The position numbers were made by a program, and so were the translations under genes. A stretch of DNA of 55,720 bases from Paenibacillus sp. LHD-117 (lineage in GTDB: Bacteria > Bacillota > Bacilli > Paenibacillales > Paenibacillaceae). The notes under the pieces are model-generated. The model had not been told where the DNA came from. It made no database searches and worked only from the letters and a program-made list of their open reading frames with translations. Below, one piece after another: positions 26,305-34,932 of the stretch (positions are counted from its first letter, which is position 1; each line of letters begins with the position of its first letter). The stretch is taken from NCBI RefSeq assembly GCF_030929555.1, contig NZ_JAVFVT010000048.1, positions 1-55,720 of the forward strand. Direction: 5' to 3'.

Positions 26305-27371
26305 CCTCCGATGCCCTCCTTTGTCGTATTATCATTCGTAAGTCCGTTCTCGATAACGGAGAAGAACGCCTCGATCACCTTGGGGTCAAAATGCTGCCCG
26401 GATTGGATCCGAATCTCCGCGATTGCTTCTTCCTGCGTCCATGCCCGCTTGTACGGGCGCTCGTGCGTGAGTGCGTCATAGAAGTCCGCGATCGCCACGA
26501 TCCGGCCGGCGAGGGGGATGGTCTCCCCGCTAAGCCCGCTCGGGTAGCCGGCTCCGTTCCACTTCTCGTGATGGGTGAGCGCGATGATTCTCGCGACCTG
26601 CAGAACGGGGAAGCGGCTCCCTTCCAAAATGCTGGCGCCGATGTCCGTATGCAGCTTCATCTTGGCGAATTCCTCCGGGGTGAACCGGCCGGGCTTCAGC
26701 AGGATGCCGTCCGGAATGCCGATCTTGCCGATATCGTGCAGCGGAGCCGCGCGCCCGATCAGCGCAGCTTCCTCCGCCGGCAAGCCGAGCGCAAGGGCGA
26801 TTTTGACCGCCAAGTCCGCCACCCGCTCAGTGTGCTGACCCGTCTCGTCGTCTCGGTACTCCGCCGTGCGGCCCAATACGTCAAGAATTTCGGCCTGGGC
26901 AAGCTCAAGCGCCTTCGTCCGCTCGCGTACTCGCCGCTCCAGATCGTGATTCTTCTCCTGTAGCTGCAGATGATAGAATCGCGTAGCGAGGAAGTTCTGA
27001 ATACGAAGAACGACCTCGGTTCGGTCGAACGGCTTCGTTATAAAATCGTTGGCTCCTTCGTGAAGCACTCGTTTCCTCGCTTCGGGCGTGACATCCGCCG
27101 TAAGGACCAGAACGGGCAAATAGTCGCCTTCCGGCTTCCATTCACGCAAGTAACGCAACGCCTCGAAGCCATCCATGCCCGGCATATGCAAGTCTAGCAG
27201 CACGATATCGGGTTGGTGCGCGCGGTACAACGTCTCCAGCTGCGTCGGATCCGTGGTTGTCACCAGATTCGAATACCCGGCGCGATTCAAAATTCGCTGA
27301 AGAAGGCTAATGTTATAGTCCTGATCGTCCACGATCAGGAACGTGGCATTTTTCATCCATAACTCGTCCAT
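26301..27371 (-). CDS. Response regulator with HD-GYP c-di-GMP phosphodiesterase domain
   Basis: 356 residues. The receiver domain (about 10-125) has Asp60 in IVLLDLHMPG. A coiled linker leads to an HD-GYP domain (about 170-345) with His212-Asp213 in LHDIGKIGIPD, HH at 267-268 and GYP at 275-277 in HHEKWNGAGYP, and IVAIADFYDALTHERPY. All catalytic motifs look intact, so hydrolysis of c-di-GMP is expected. It is the first gene of the operon, with GAGGA 10 bases before the ATG. Together with H-NOX and the kinase it resembles the Shewanella/Vibrio NO-responsive biofilm pathway. Confidence 0.93.
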   Translation of the reverse strand: MDELWMKNATFLIVDDQDYNISLLQRILNRAGYSNLVTTTDPTQLETLYRAHQPDIVLLDLHMPGMDGFEALRYLREWKPEGDYLPVLVLTADVTPEARKRVLHEGANDFITKPFDRTEVVLRIQNFLATRFYHLQLQEKNHDLERRVRERTKALELAQAEILDVLGRTAEYRDDETGQHTERVADLAVKIALALGLPAEEAALIGRAAPLHDIGKIGIPDGILLKPGRFTPEEFAKMKLHTDIGASILEGSRFPVLQVARIIALTHHEKWNGAGYPSGLSGETIPLAGRIVAIADFYDALTHERPYKRAWTQEEAIAEIRIQSGQHFDPKVIEAFFSVIENGLTNDNTTKEGIGG

Positions 27372-27430
27372 AGGTAGGCAGTCCTCATTTGCGTATGTAA
27401 TAGAGTCGATTGGAATTGGTGCAACTTAAC

Positions 27431-27452
27431 ATTCTATGTAATAGTATAGAAT
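27431..27452. promoter_or_regulatory. Inverted repeat upstream of the H-NOX operon
   Basis: ATTCTAT (27431-27437) and ATAGAAT (27446-27452) are perfect arms 8 bp apart, about 60 bp upstream of the HD-GYP start. The minus strand reads TATACT at 27448-27443, a -10-like hexamer inside the repeat. It is a candidate operator and promoter; no clear -35 was found. Confidence 0.4.
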
Positions 27453-27520
27453 GAAATCCGAGATATTTCGACTATATTCTTCTAGGACCGTAAAAAATGA
27501 GCTGGTAGCGGCGAACTAGA

Positions 27521-27769
27521 GGATCGTTCCGAGCATGCCGTCACCATTCGATGATCTAACGGAACTCAGCGCTCTTATGACGGGATTATGAGCCTTTCTG
27601 GATATCTAACGGAACTCAAGGCTCTTAATCGATTGAAAATTGTAGTTTTTCAGGTAGAAAAAGCCTAATAAGGCTCCATACATCCGTTAGATATTCAAAT
27701 TGTCTAAAATGAGCCGAATAGAGTCGACCGCTTCCGTTAGCGCTTAAGAACTACCGCTGCGGCAACGTT
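27521..27769 (+). repeat. Dispersed CTAACGGA element, copy 1
   Basis: Non-coding. It has two CTAACGGAACTCA sites (from about 27556 and 27608) and two inverted TCCGTTAG sites (near 27693 and 27742), with an AT-rich centre containing TTTTTCAGGTAGAAAAA. The reverse complement of 53359-53615 matches along the full length, including both ends (GATCGTTCCGAG and CAACGTTTTACAGGAT). Confidence 0.75.
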
Positions 27770-27887
27770 TTACAGGATTGGTCTACTAGGAGCAGGATTC
27801 ATCAGCGTATTGGGAGGAAAATAATCGCTTGCCGTCGAATGAGAACACATTCCAGAAAAAACCATGAACAGGAATGAGGTCGGCAGC

Positions 27888-29480
27888 ATGCATCACGATC
27901 ACGGTACGTATGACTTAATTTTGGTGATCTTCTCTTATATCGTGGCGGCCGTCGCTTCGTATACCGTTCTCGATCTGGTCAACCGGATCGGCACGACGGA
28001 GGGGCGGAACCGGTGGATGTGGCTGCTCATGGGCGCGTGCGCGATGGGCATGGGCATTTGGTCGATGCATTTCGTCGGCATGCTCGCCTTCTCGCTTCCC
28101 GTTCCCGTTGCCTATCATATCCCGACCGTCGTGTTATCGGTGGTTGTCGCAATCGCGGCTTCCATTGCCGCTCTGCATATCGTGGGAAGGCGGCAGCCGA
28201 CGATTCGCCGGATTTTGACCGGAGGCGTGCTGCTGGCCGCGGGCATCGTCGCGATGCATTACATCGGCATGAGCGCGATGATGATCGATATCCGCTACAA
28301 CCCGGGATACGTCGCTTTATCCGTAGTTATCGCCATCGTAGCCGCCATTACGGCGCTATGGTTGTCGTTTTATTTCCGCAGGGACGGAGCAGGGGAGCGG
28401 GGCTACCATACCAAAAAAATCGCCAGCGGACTCATTATGGGCGCCGCGGTGGCCGGTATGCATTACGTCGGCATGTATGCCGCGCATTTCGATGTAGGCG
28501 AGATTTCCGAACTAGCGGGGTCGGGTTTGATCCTTGATCAGAAGCGGCTCGCGTACTTCATCTCGGGCGGAACGTTGTTTACGCTCGGGCTTTCGCTTAT
28601 CGGCATTTATATCTCCAATAAATTCACCTACAAAGATTCAGAGATCGAAGACAAAACGACGGAAATTCACAAGGTGAACCAGGAGCTTCGCGAGCTGAAC
28701 GATCAATTGGAGCAAATCGTGAGGGAGCGGACGCTTGAGCTATCCCAGGCCCGCGACGAAGCCATCGAAGCGAGCCAGATCAAGAGCCAGTTCCTCGCCA
28801 ACATGAGTCACGAGCTGCGGACGCCGCTGAACGCGATCATCGGCTATAGCGAGATGCTGAAGGAAGAAGCCGAGGAGATGGGCGAAGCTTCGTTAGCGGA
28901 CGACCTTGGCAAGATCCGGACGGCGAGCGCGCATCTGCTTACGTTGATTAACGATATTTTGGACATATCGAAGATCGAAGCGGGCAAGGTGGAGATGTAC
29001 TACGAGAAGATCTCGATATCCGACTTGATCGGGGAAGTCGTCACGACGATCCGTCCGCTCGTCGAAGGGGGAGGCAACCGGTTGGAGACGGCCGAAGCGG
29101 AAGGCGAGCTGGAGACCGATGCCATGAAGCTGCGCCAAATCTTGTTGAACCTGCTCAGCAACGCCAGCAAATTCACGCATGAAGGGACCGTGCGCTTCGA
29201 GACGTACGCGGAGACGGTGAGCGGTAATCCGGGATACGGCTTCGTCATCGCCGATTCCGGCATCGGCATGAGCGCCGAGCAGCTCAAGCGGCTGTTCCAG
29301 CCGTTCACGCAGGCCGACGCGTCCACGACCCGCAAGTACGGCGGCACCGGTCTCGGCCTCGCCATTAGTCACCGCTACCTCGCCATGATAGGCGGCCATA
29401 TCATGGTAACCAGCGAGCCGGGCAAGGGCAGCACGTTCAAGTGTTGGGTGCCGGCAGGGCGGGGGACGATGGTTTCATAG
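27888..29480 (+). CDS. MHYT-domain membrane sensor histidine kinase
   Basis: 530 residues from the ATG at 27888, which has GAGGT 7 bases upstream; the in-frame ATG at 27864 lacks a good site. Seven hydrophobic segments carry the three MHYT-type motifs SMHFVGM, AMHYIGM and GMHYVGM, thought to bind a metal and sense a diatomic gas. A coiled coil, HisKA (NMSHELRTPLN) and HATPase_c (NLLSNASKF, DSGIGM, GGTGLGLAIS) follow. No receiver is attached. It is divergent from the H-NOX operon and shares its kinase type, so crosstalk with those receivers is possible. Confidence 0.9.
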   Translation: MHHDHGTYDLILVIFSYIVAAVASYTVLDLVNRIGTTEGRNRWMWLLMGACAMGMGIWSMHFVGMLAFSLPVPVAYHIPTVVLSVVVAIAASIAALHIVGRRQPTIRRILTGGVLLAAGIVAMHYIGMSAMMIDIRYNPGYVALSVVIAIVAAITALWLSFYFRRDGAGERGYHTKKIASGLIMGAAVAGMHYVGMYAAHFDVGEISELAGSGLILDQKRLAYFISGGTLFTLGLSLIGIYISNKFTYKDSEIEDKTTEIHKVNQELRELNDQLEQIVRERTLELSQARDEAIEASQIKSQFLANMSHELRTPLNAIIGYSEMLKEEAEEMGEASLADDLGKIRTASAHLLTLINDILDISKIEAGKVEMYYEKISISDLIGEVVTTIRPLVEGGGNRLETAEAEGELETDAMKLRQILLNLLSNASKFTHEGTVRFETYAETVSGNPGYGFVIADSGIGMSAEQLKRLFQPFTQADASTTRKYGGTGLGLAISHRYLAMIGGHIMVTSEPGKGSTFKCWVPAGRGTMVS

Positions 29481-29504
29481 GTCGGTCGTATCATATAAAT
29501 AGAG

Positions 29505-29536
29505 ATCCCGCAGCTTTCAGAGGCTGCGGGATTTTT
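29505..29536 (+). terminator. Terminator after the MHYT kinase
   Basis: ATCCCGCAGC and GCTGCGGGAT are perfect arms around an 8-base loop, followed by TTTTT. Confidence 0.9.
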
Positions 29537-29564
29537 GACATAATCCGACAAAAGTTCCTATTTT
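29535..29564 (+). promoter_or_regulatory. Candidate promoter of toxin island 2
   Basis: Consensus -35 TTGACA (29535-29540) begins in the T-run of the terminator. TATTTT lies 18 bp downstream (29559-29564), about 65 bp before the toxin start. Confidence 0.45.
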
Positions 29565-29629
29565 AAATACTCGAATAGTCATGTATATTGAGGAACAGTA
29601 GACTATTTCAGGAAAAAAAGGATGATGTT

Positions 29630-32600
29630 ATGTCGATTGTCGGATTGAATGGGTCATTACCGCCAAGAAATCTACCAGGCCCGCCTATTACTATTCCTTC
29701 AGGCTTAGGCCCTCTTGCCTCCACCAAAGTAGATCATACCAAGTATTTGCCCGTACCCTCATCACCATCGAATAGCACGACAACAACATCAACGAGCGGT
29801 TCTACGACTTATCAGAAGCCCAGTCAGGCCGAGCTTAATAGTCAACTGGAAGCTGCGAAAAAAGAGTGGTGGGATGCCAGATTCCGCAATGATGAAAAGG
29901 CTATGGAAGCAGCAAAAGCGAAGGGAAACACGCTTCGTCAGGCGGGAGCCGTAGAAACGGAAGCGGCCAAAAAGCTGGATATTGAAAACTCGGCGAAGTG
30001 GGAGGCTTTAAAGCAAAACGAACTCAACGCCAACTTGTTTGCCTCCAAGAAACAGTGGTGGGATGCATACGATAGCGGGAATGAACAAGGGATGAAGGAC
30101 GCAAAGGCAAAGGGCGAGCTGTACCGAAGCATGGGGGCGGTAGAGACGGATGAGATGAGACGGTACGATGCCGAACGCCTGAAGCAGTCCGAGGCCAAGA
30201 AACAGGAGCAAGCAAGAGAAACTGAACGCCAGAAGCAGCAGCAGTTGAATTCGCAGCTGCTGCAAGTTAAAGTGCAATGGTGGGAAGCTAGGCTGCAAAG
30301 CGGCAATCGCCCTGCGGAAATCGCAAATCTTGATGCGATTAAGAAGAAAGGCGACGAACTCCGAGCCCAAGGTGCTCAAGACACAGCTGAGTCTGATGCG
30401 GTTAACCGTCGCTATCAAACGCTTCTGGATGAAAAATTATCAGGAGAAAAGGCGTTGCTTCAAGAAAAGAAAAGCTGGTGGAATGCTTATCTAAACTTGG
30501 ATCAAGCGGGGATGAACAAAGCTGCATCAGCGGCGGAAAAGCTTCGCGGTAATCGATACGTGAAGGAAACAGCGGAGATGGAACGGTTAGAAACCCAAAA
30601 CCAGCAGTTCCTGCGAGCCAAACAAGATTACTATACGCAACAGATGAACTTGAATACATCGGGTATGTCTGAAGCGAAGGCAAGAATGGAAAAGACAATC
30701 CAGAATGGCGCAAGTTTATCCAGTCAAGCGGTCTACGGCATGGATACCGCTAATCGGACGATTATTGGACATCGGGTGGCTTACTGGAACACGAATGCGG
30801 CGGAGGGTTGGAACAAAGCGGAGCAGCATAAGTATGCCGAACAAACCTATCGAAATAACCATGCTTTTAAATCCTTGCTGATTAGCGATAATCGGAGCAC
30901 AGCCTTTGATCAAGTCGCCAACGATATCATCTGGAAGACGGCCGACAAATGGGATCGATATGCAACGTTGTCTCGCAATGAGCTTTCGATGCAATCGGCT
31001 CAACAATCGACAGTAGGTAAAGTGTTAACTTACACCGGGATGAACAAATATGAATCTTCCAACAATACTGGCGTAAATCCAAAAGGCGGTTCTGTGTCTC
31101 CATCCTACAATACAGGGATAAATCCAAAAGACGGTTCTGTGCTTCCTGTTTCTACAGTCACGCAACACGTTTCTTTGTCATCAAGTGAAGCAGAGTTGCA
31201 GGATTTATATAAGTCGATGCATACCGCTTTAAGCGGTTTCGGGTTGTTCAGGGAGACGAAGACCGATGTTGTGAACAAGGAGCTCGAGCAGCTGCGAAAG
31301 CGATACTGGGGAGCGATTGATACTGGAAACACGGCAGCAGCGAATGTCGAAAAAACGCAGATCGATCAGCTTCTAAAAACCAATCAGGGGCTGGACGGCT
31401 TGCTTGTATCAACGAAGCAGGAAGCCAACAATAAAGCATTCCTAAGTTTGCGTGATGCTTTCAATGCGGATTTGTCCAAGAGTCTCTATGACAGTGCAAT
31501 ATCAAAACTCACAGAATTGCAAAAGATGCTTACACAAAACGGTTCCGATCTGAGTATACGGCGTAATGCCTCCGTTAGTGCGGCAAGCGCGGATGGGTTG
31601 CTTCTCCACATTAAGGCGAAAGAATGGAAAAACGCCGAAAACCTGATCTCGGATGCGGGAGGTACGCTGGGGAAAGTAAAGGCAACCGTTAAGGATAAGC
31701 TGGGTATTACACAAGCCGGTATGGATGCAGCCGTAGCGATGGATAACGCGAATAGACAGGTTTTAGCAGCCAAGCGGGACTTCTGGGTTTCGGTAACAAA
31801 CGGAGCTTCGTCCGCTCAATTGGATCAGGCTTATAAAAATATCGGAACGGCCGCTGCAGATCGTAATTCCACTTTAACGGCAAATCTGGATACCGAATTC
31901 AATAAGATTTTCCGAAATGCGATCGAATATAAGATTCGGTCTTGGACAGAAAGAGGCAACACGGATCAACAAGATGAGGTTTACGCGTTAGGTAAAAACG
32001 TGAATGCATTAGTGACGAAAGCCAATAATTTAGGACTTTCCGATTCCGTGAAAGGATTTTCATTCGGTGCGGGGGAAAGCGGTACTACGAAGCTGGATCA
32101 ACAATTAAGCACGTTGTACGATTACAAGAAGACGATTTGGGATATGGATGCCGGAGTGATTGCGCCGAATGACAACACCAGGTTACCGACCAATCCGAAA
32201 CAAACGATCGAAAACCTGTTGACCGCTGCCAATAAGTACATCGCGAGAGACTTAACACTGCCGGAGTTTGCGATGGACGCAGCGAATGAGAAGGTATTGC
32301 AGGCGAGGAACAAAGTGTTAGAGGCCGTCGTGGAAGGCGTTCGTACCAAAGCCGACTATTATATGAACGAAGGACGCAAGAACGTAGCGCAGGGTGCAAC
32401 ATTAGAAATTGATAAGCTGGTCGGCGATCTGGACAAGCTGATGAATCGATCGGCGGCGGAAAGTATGAATGCGGCAATCAACCAGCGGATCAATCAAGTC
32501 AACGTAACGATTGCCGATACGGATATGGCGGCTCTGCAGAAGTCGCTGGCGAAGATGAACATCTACGAGGGTCCGATAACCGGCAGATACGACAAGGGAA

Positions 32601-33754
32601 CCTTCGTAGCGGTATTTGCTTATCAGAAGCTGCTGGAGAGCGATGCCAGAGCCTCGATGTTCAAGCAGGATGGGGTTGATCTTGGCAAAGAAGGAATGGT
32701 GACGAAAGAGCTGGTCAAATTCGCCATTACGGATACAGGGCTAGGCAGGAAGAACAGCCCAACCAACGATTTATCTTTCCTGCGTGAGCAAGTCACGTAC
32801 TTCGGGATTGCGGACGGCATGGTAACGCAGCTTGCGGAAGATGCTTATAGTAGTTTGGAAACAGTAGCGGCTTTGAATCCGATGAGCGCGGGATTTTGGA
32901 CTAAAACAGTTCCGCAGCTGACCGAACTGGCCAAGGGCATCATGAATGGCGAAATAACAATCAACAGCTTATTCGGCGCGATGGCGGGCGCAGTCAAGCA
33001 GGAATATGTCGAACCTTTCCAGTATCTTATTAACAACTATGCGAAGGTATCGGGCGGACAAGCCAGCTATGAGGAAGCCCGAACCTACGGCAAGAATCTT
33101 ACAAAAGCCGTCGAGGCCATAGCAGGGGCTATAACTCTTAGCTACCCTATTGTAGCCAAAGCTGTTGCAAAAGCTACACCTAAAGTGAAAGAGTTAATAG
33201 ATGGTATTAAGAATGCGTTGGGTAATTCCCCGGCCGATGCTAAGGAAATTAAGGATGAAGTTGTGGGTGGTGGGATAGGAGAAATTGATGAGATTATTAA
33301 AAAAGGAAAACAAATAACTCATTTCTTAAACCCCGCTGATCCGTTTAGGGATGTATTCGGGGCAGGATCTATCTCACATCCAGAAGAGTGGAATAGACTT
33401 ATAGATGAGCTCAAAAATAATGGAGTTGAAGTGGTATATAGAGAAGGCAGTATGGGTTATGGCCCACTTAAAAAAGGAGAACCTGGTCAGATATTAATTG
33501 ATCCAGAAGCCTCCATGAGTGCATTACGGCATGAGTATAGTCATTTTTTAGAGGCAAAGACTAAAAATTTTCCGTCGGCTGCTGAATCGTATCGAGATTG
33601 GGAAGCCAGGATTGATGATGAACTTAAAGCTTATACTATTGAAATTGAAGAGGCAAAAAGATTGGGGTTGGACAATGTAGCAAAACAACTCCAAAAAAAC
33701 TTTGAAGAAGAGAAACAATATATCATTGACAGATTTAAACCCCGAGATGAATAA
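29630..33754 (+). CDS. Polymorphic toxin-like protein with WW-helix repeats and a zincin-like C-terminus
   Basis: 1374 residues from the ATG at 29630 (AAAGGA 7 bases upstream). There is no signal peptide or RHS core. A Pro/Ser/Thr-rich leader (1-65) is followed by charged helical repeats with a paired aromatic motif, AKKEWWDA, SKKQWWDA, VKVQWWEA, EKKSWWNA, each followed by a KxKGxxxRxxGA-type helix. Weaker copies (YYTQ, RYWGA, DFWVS) continue. About residues 960-1010 resemble a peptidoglycan-binding fold (LQKSLAKMNIYEGPITGRYD). The variable tail holds LRHEYSHFLEA, an HExxH zinc-peptidase motif (His1301), with a Glu-rich segment after it. The secretion route is unclear. I read it as a contact toxin whose tip is a metallopeptidase, partly because immunity-like genes follow. 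Confidence 0.65.
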   Translation: MSIVGLNGSLPPRNLPGPPITIPSGLGPLASTKVDHTKYLPVPSSPSNSTTTTSTSGSTTYQKPSQAELNSQLEAAKKEWWDARFRNDEKAMEAAKAKGNTLRQAGAVETEAAKKLDIENSAKWEALKQNELNANLFASKKQWWDAYDSGNEQGMKDAKAKGELYRSMGAVETDEMRRYDAERLKQSEAKKQEQARETERQKQQQLNSQLLQVKVQWWEARLQSGNRPAEIANLDAIKKKGDELRAQGAQDTAESDAVNRRYQTLLDEKLSGEKALLQEKKSWWNAYLNLDQAGMNKAASAAEKLRGNRYVKETAEMERLETQNQQFLRAKQDYYTQQMNLNTSGMSEAKARMEKTIQNGASLSSQAVYGMDTANRTIIGHRVAYWNTNAAEGWNKAEQHKYAEQTYRNNHAFKSLLISDNRSTAFDQVANDIIWKTADKWDRYATLSRNELSMQSAQQSTVGKVLTYTGMNKYESSNNTGVNPKGGSVSPSYNTGINPKDGSVLPVSTVTQHVSLSSSEAELQDLYKSMHTALSGFGLFRETKTDVVNKELEQLRKRYWGAIDTGNTAAANVEKTQIDQLLKTNQGLDGLLVSTKQEANNKAFLSLRDAFNADLSKSLYDSAISKLTELQKMLTQNGSDLSIRRNASVSAASADGLLLHIKAKEWKNAENLISDAGGTLGKVKATVKDKLGITQAGMDAAVAMDNANRQVLAAKRDFWVSVTNGASSAQLDQAYKNIGTAAADRNSTLTANLDTEFNKIFRNAIEYKIRSWTERGNTDQQDEVYALGKNVNALVTKANNLGLSDSVKGFSFGAGESGTTKLDQQLSTLYDYKKTIWDMDAGVIAPNDNTRLPTNPKQTIENLLTAANKYIARDLTLPEFAMDAANEKVLQARNKVLEAVVEGVRTKADYYMNEGRKNVAQGATLEIDKLVGDLDKLMNRSAAESMNAAINQRINQVNVTIADTDMAALQKSLAKMNIYEGPITGRYDKGTFVAVFAYQKLLESDARASMFKQDGVDLGKEGMVTKELVKFAITDTGLGRKNSPTNDLSFLREQVTYFGIADGMVTQLAEDAYSSLETVAALNPMSAGFWTKTVPQLTELAKGIMNGEITINSLFGAMAGAVKQEYVEPFQYLINNYAKVSGGQASYEEARTYGKNLTKAVEAIAGAITLSYPIVAKAVAKATPKVKELIDGIKNALGNSPADAKEIKDEVVGGGIGEIDEIIKKGKQITHFLNPADPFRDVFGAGSISHPEEWNRLIDELKNNGVEVVYREGSMGYGPLKKGEPGQILIDPEASMSALRHEYSHFLEAKTKNFPSAAESYRDWEARIDDELKAYTIEIEEAKRLGLDNVAKQLQKNFEEEKQYIIDRFKPRDE

Positions 33755-33775
33755 AACTGTTAGGAGATGATTTAA

Positions 33776-34132
33776 ATGGCTTCAGTTGCCGAATTGGTAA
33801 AACAAATTGAAAATAATACTATAAAAAATGAAGATTTAATTTTTTGCATGGAGGACCATAATTTTGGTGTAGTAACCATGTCAATGTTCAAAGCGATAGA
33901 ACGAAAATATTGCAATCAACGAATAGTGGATCGTTTAGCTGAGTTAAGCCGACTTTTGAAAGATAATAAATTTATTGGACCATGGCAGATGGGGCATGTA
34001 GCATTAGCAGCATTATCATTATTAGAAAGCGAGAGTTCGAAAAAGAAGTTCATTGAACTCTTCGAAAATCTGAATGAGAATGACAAATTTTTAGTCGATA
34101 ATTTTATCAAATCAGAAGCATATAAAGAGTAA
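33776..34132 (+). CDS. Probable immunity protein of the zincin toxin
   Basis: 118 residues, all-helical in appearance (MASVAELVKQIENN, LAELSRLLKDNKFIGPWQMGH, LFENLNENDKFLV). It starts 21 bp after the toxin stop with TAGGAGATGA upstream. I do not recognise the family, and the role is inferred from position. Confidence 0.6.
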   Translation: MASVAELVKQIENNTIKNEDLIFCMEDHNFGVVTMSMFKAIERKYCNQRIVDRLAELSRLLKDNKFIGPWQMGHVALAALSLLESESSKKKFIELFENLNENDKFLVDNFIKSEAYKE

Positions 34133-34194
34133 GTAAAAGCTCCATTATGAGGAGGAGTAGACACTGGTAGTTATCTTAAAGGGTGGAGCGATAA

Positions 34195-34446
34195 ATGAAT
34201 ATCAAAGAACTGGAGTTAAGGCTTATATCGGAGAATATTCGGAGTGACGTTTATTCACTCAATGGAGGCTTGCCAAACGAGGCTTGCTGTATTTCTCAGA
34301 GTAATGGAATTTGGGAAGTTTATTACAGTGAGCGAGGGAATAAATCTGGCTTACGAATATTCCAAAAGGAAGAAGAAGCATGTCAATATTTTTACGATTC
34401 ACTTATTGAAGCTTTAAAGGATTTAAAGGATATGGGACTTTATTAA
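34195..34446 (+). CDS. Immunity-like protein (Imm59-like pattern)
   Basis: 83 residues: MNIKELELRLISENIR, SLNGGLPNEACCI, WEVYYSERGNKSGL, EEEACQYFYDSL. The pattern of an N-terminal helix, an ERGxKxGL strand pair and an EEAC-YF helix recurs in small immunity proteins next to RHS/LXG toxins. The Imm59 label is from memory and tentative. GGGTGGAG precedes the ATG. A 15-codon frame ends with a TGA overlapping this ATG. It is probably a second antidote gained with or left from another toxin. Confidence 0.6.
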   Translation: MNIKELELRLISENIRSDVYSLNGGLPNEACCISQSNGIWEVYYSERGNKSGLRIFQKEEEACQYFYDSLIEALKDLKDMGLY

Positions 34447-34455
34447 GTTCATTTC

Positions 34456-34490
34456 AACCTTGATTGGCTACATGCCTTTTAAGGTTTCTT
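34456..34490 (+). terminator. Terminator after the Imm59-like gene
   Basis: AACCTT-gatt-GGC-tacat-GCC-tttt-AAGGTT then TTCTTCTTT. Same design and sequence as the hairpin at 17790. Confidence 0.65.
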
Positions 34491-34678
34491 CTTTGTTTGG
34501 GGTGCCTTTGAGAGACCGTTCTACTTGGAATCCAGTTACTGAGGTATTCGATATCAATCCATCCAAAAATGCACATGATAAAGCTAACCTTACGGCTCCA
34601 AATCCAACTGATCCATTCCCAGGATATGACTCAGAATCTGATTTTATTAAACATATGGATGATGAAATCGACTATTAA
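34490..34678 (+). pseudogene. Orphan toxin C-terminal tail
   Basis: About 60 residues in frame with the text FGVPLRDRSTWNPVTEV and ending FIKHMDDEIDY before a TAA. The nearest in-frame ATG (34460) lies inside the terminator hairpin and has no ribosome site, so this is not a free-standing gene. The frame follows the terminator directly and is followed by an immunity-like gene, the pattern expected of a displaced toxin tip. Confidence 0.5.
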
Positions 34679-34694
34679 AGTTCGAGGTGAAGAA

Positions 34695-34889
34695 ATGTAC
34701 TTGGATAAGACTTTACAAAGAATAAATGAAATAAATAATGAAGCTTTTGGAATACCACAAAATACTCCCTATGTTGCTCTGAAAGTTGTTAATGTAGATA
34801 CTGTACAAGTAACGAGTTTTTTCGGGATGCGTTTTTCAGTGGATATATCAAATGGAAAGCTTATCGACAAAGAGAGTAATGGATGGTAA
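34695..34889 (+). CDS. Small immunity-like protein
   Basis: 64 residues, ATG at 34695 with GAGGTGA upstream, 17 bp after the orphan tail. The C-terminal half FFGMRFSVDISNGKLID resembles the end of the protein at 35766-36113 (FYGRRYSINPANGEIL), so the two probably share a beta fold. Confidence 0.5.
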   Translation: MYLDKTLQRINEINNEAFGIPQNTPYVALKVVNVDTVQVTSFFGMRFSVDISNGKLIDKESNGW

Positions 34890-34932
34890 TGAACTTACAT
34901 CATAATTTAGATAGACTAACAACATAACTACA

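Noticed and set aside
34460..34490. ATG at 34460 as start of a 72-residue gene
   Set aside because: The ATG lies inside the terminator hairpin of the preceding gene and lacks a ribosome site. The coding tail is better explained as an orphan toxin end.
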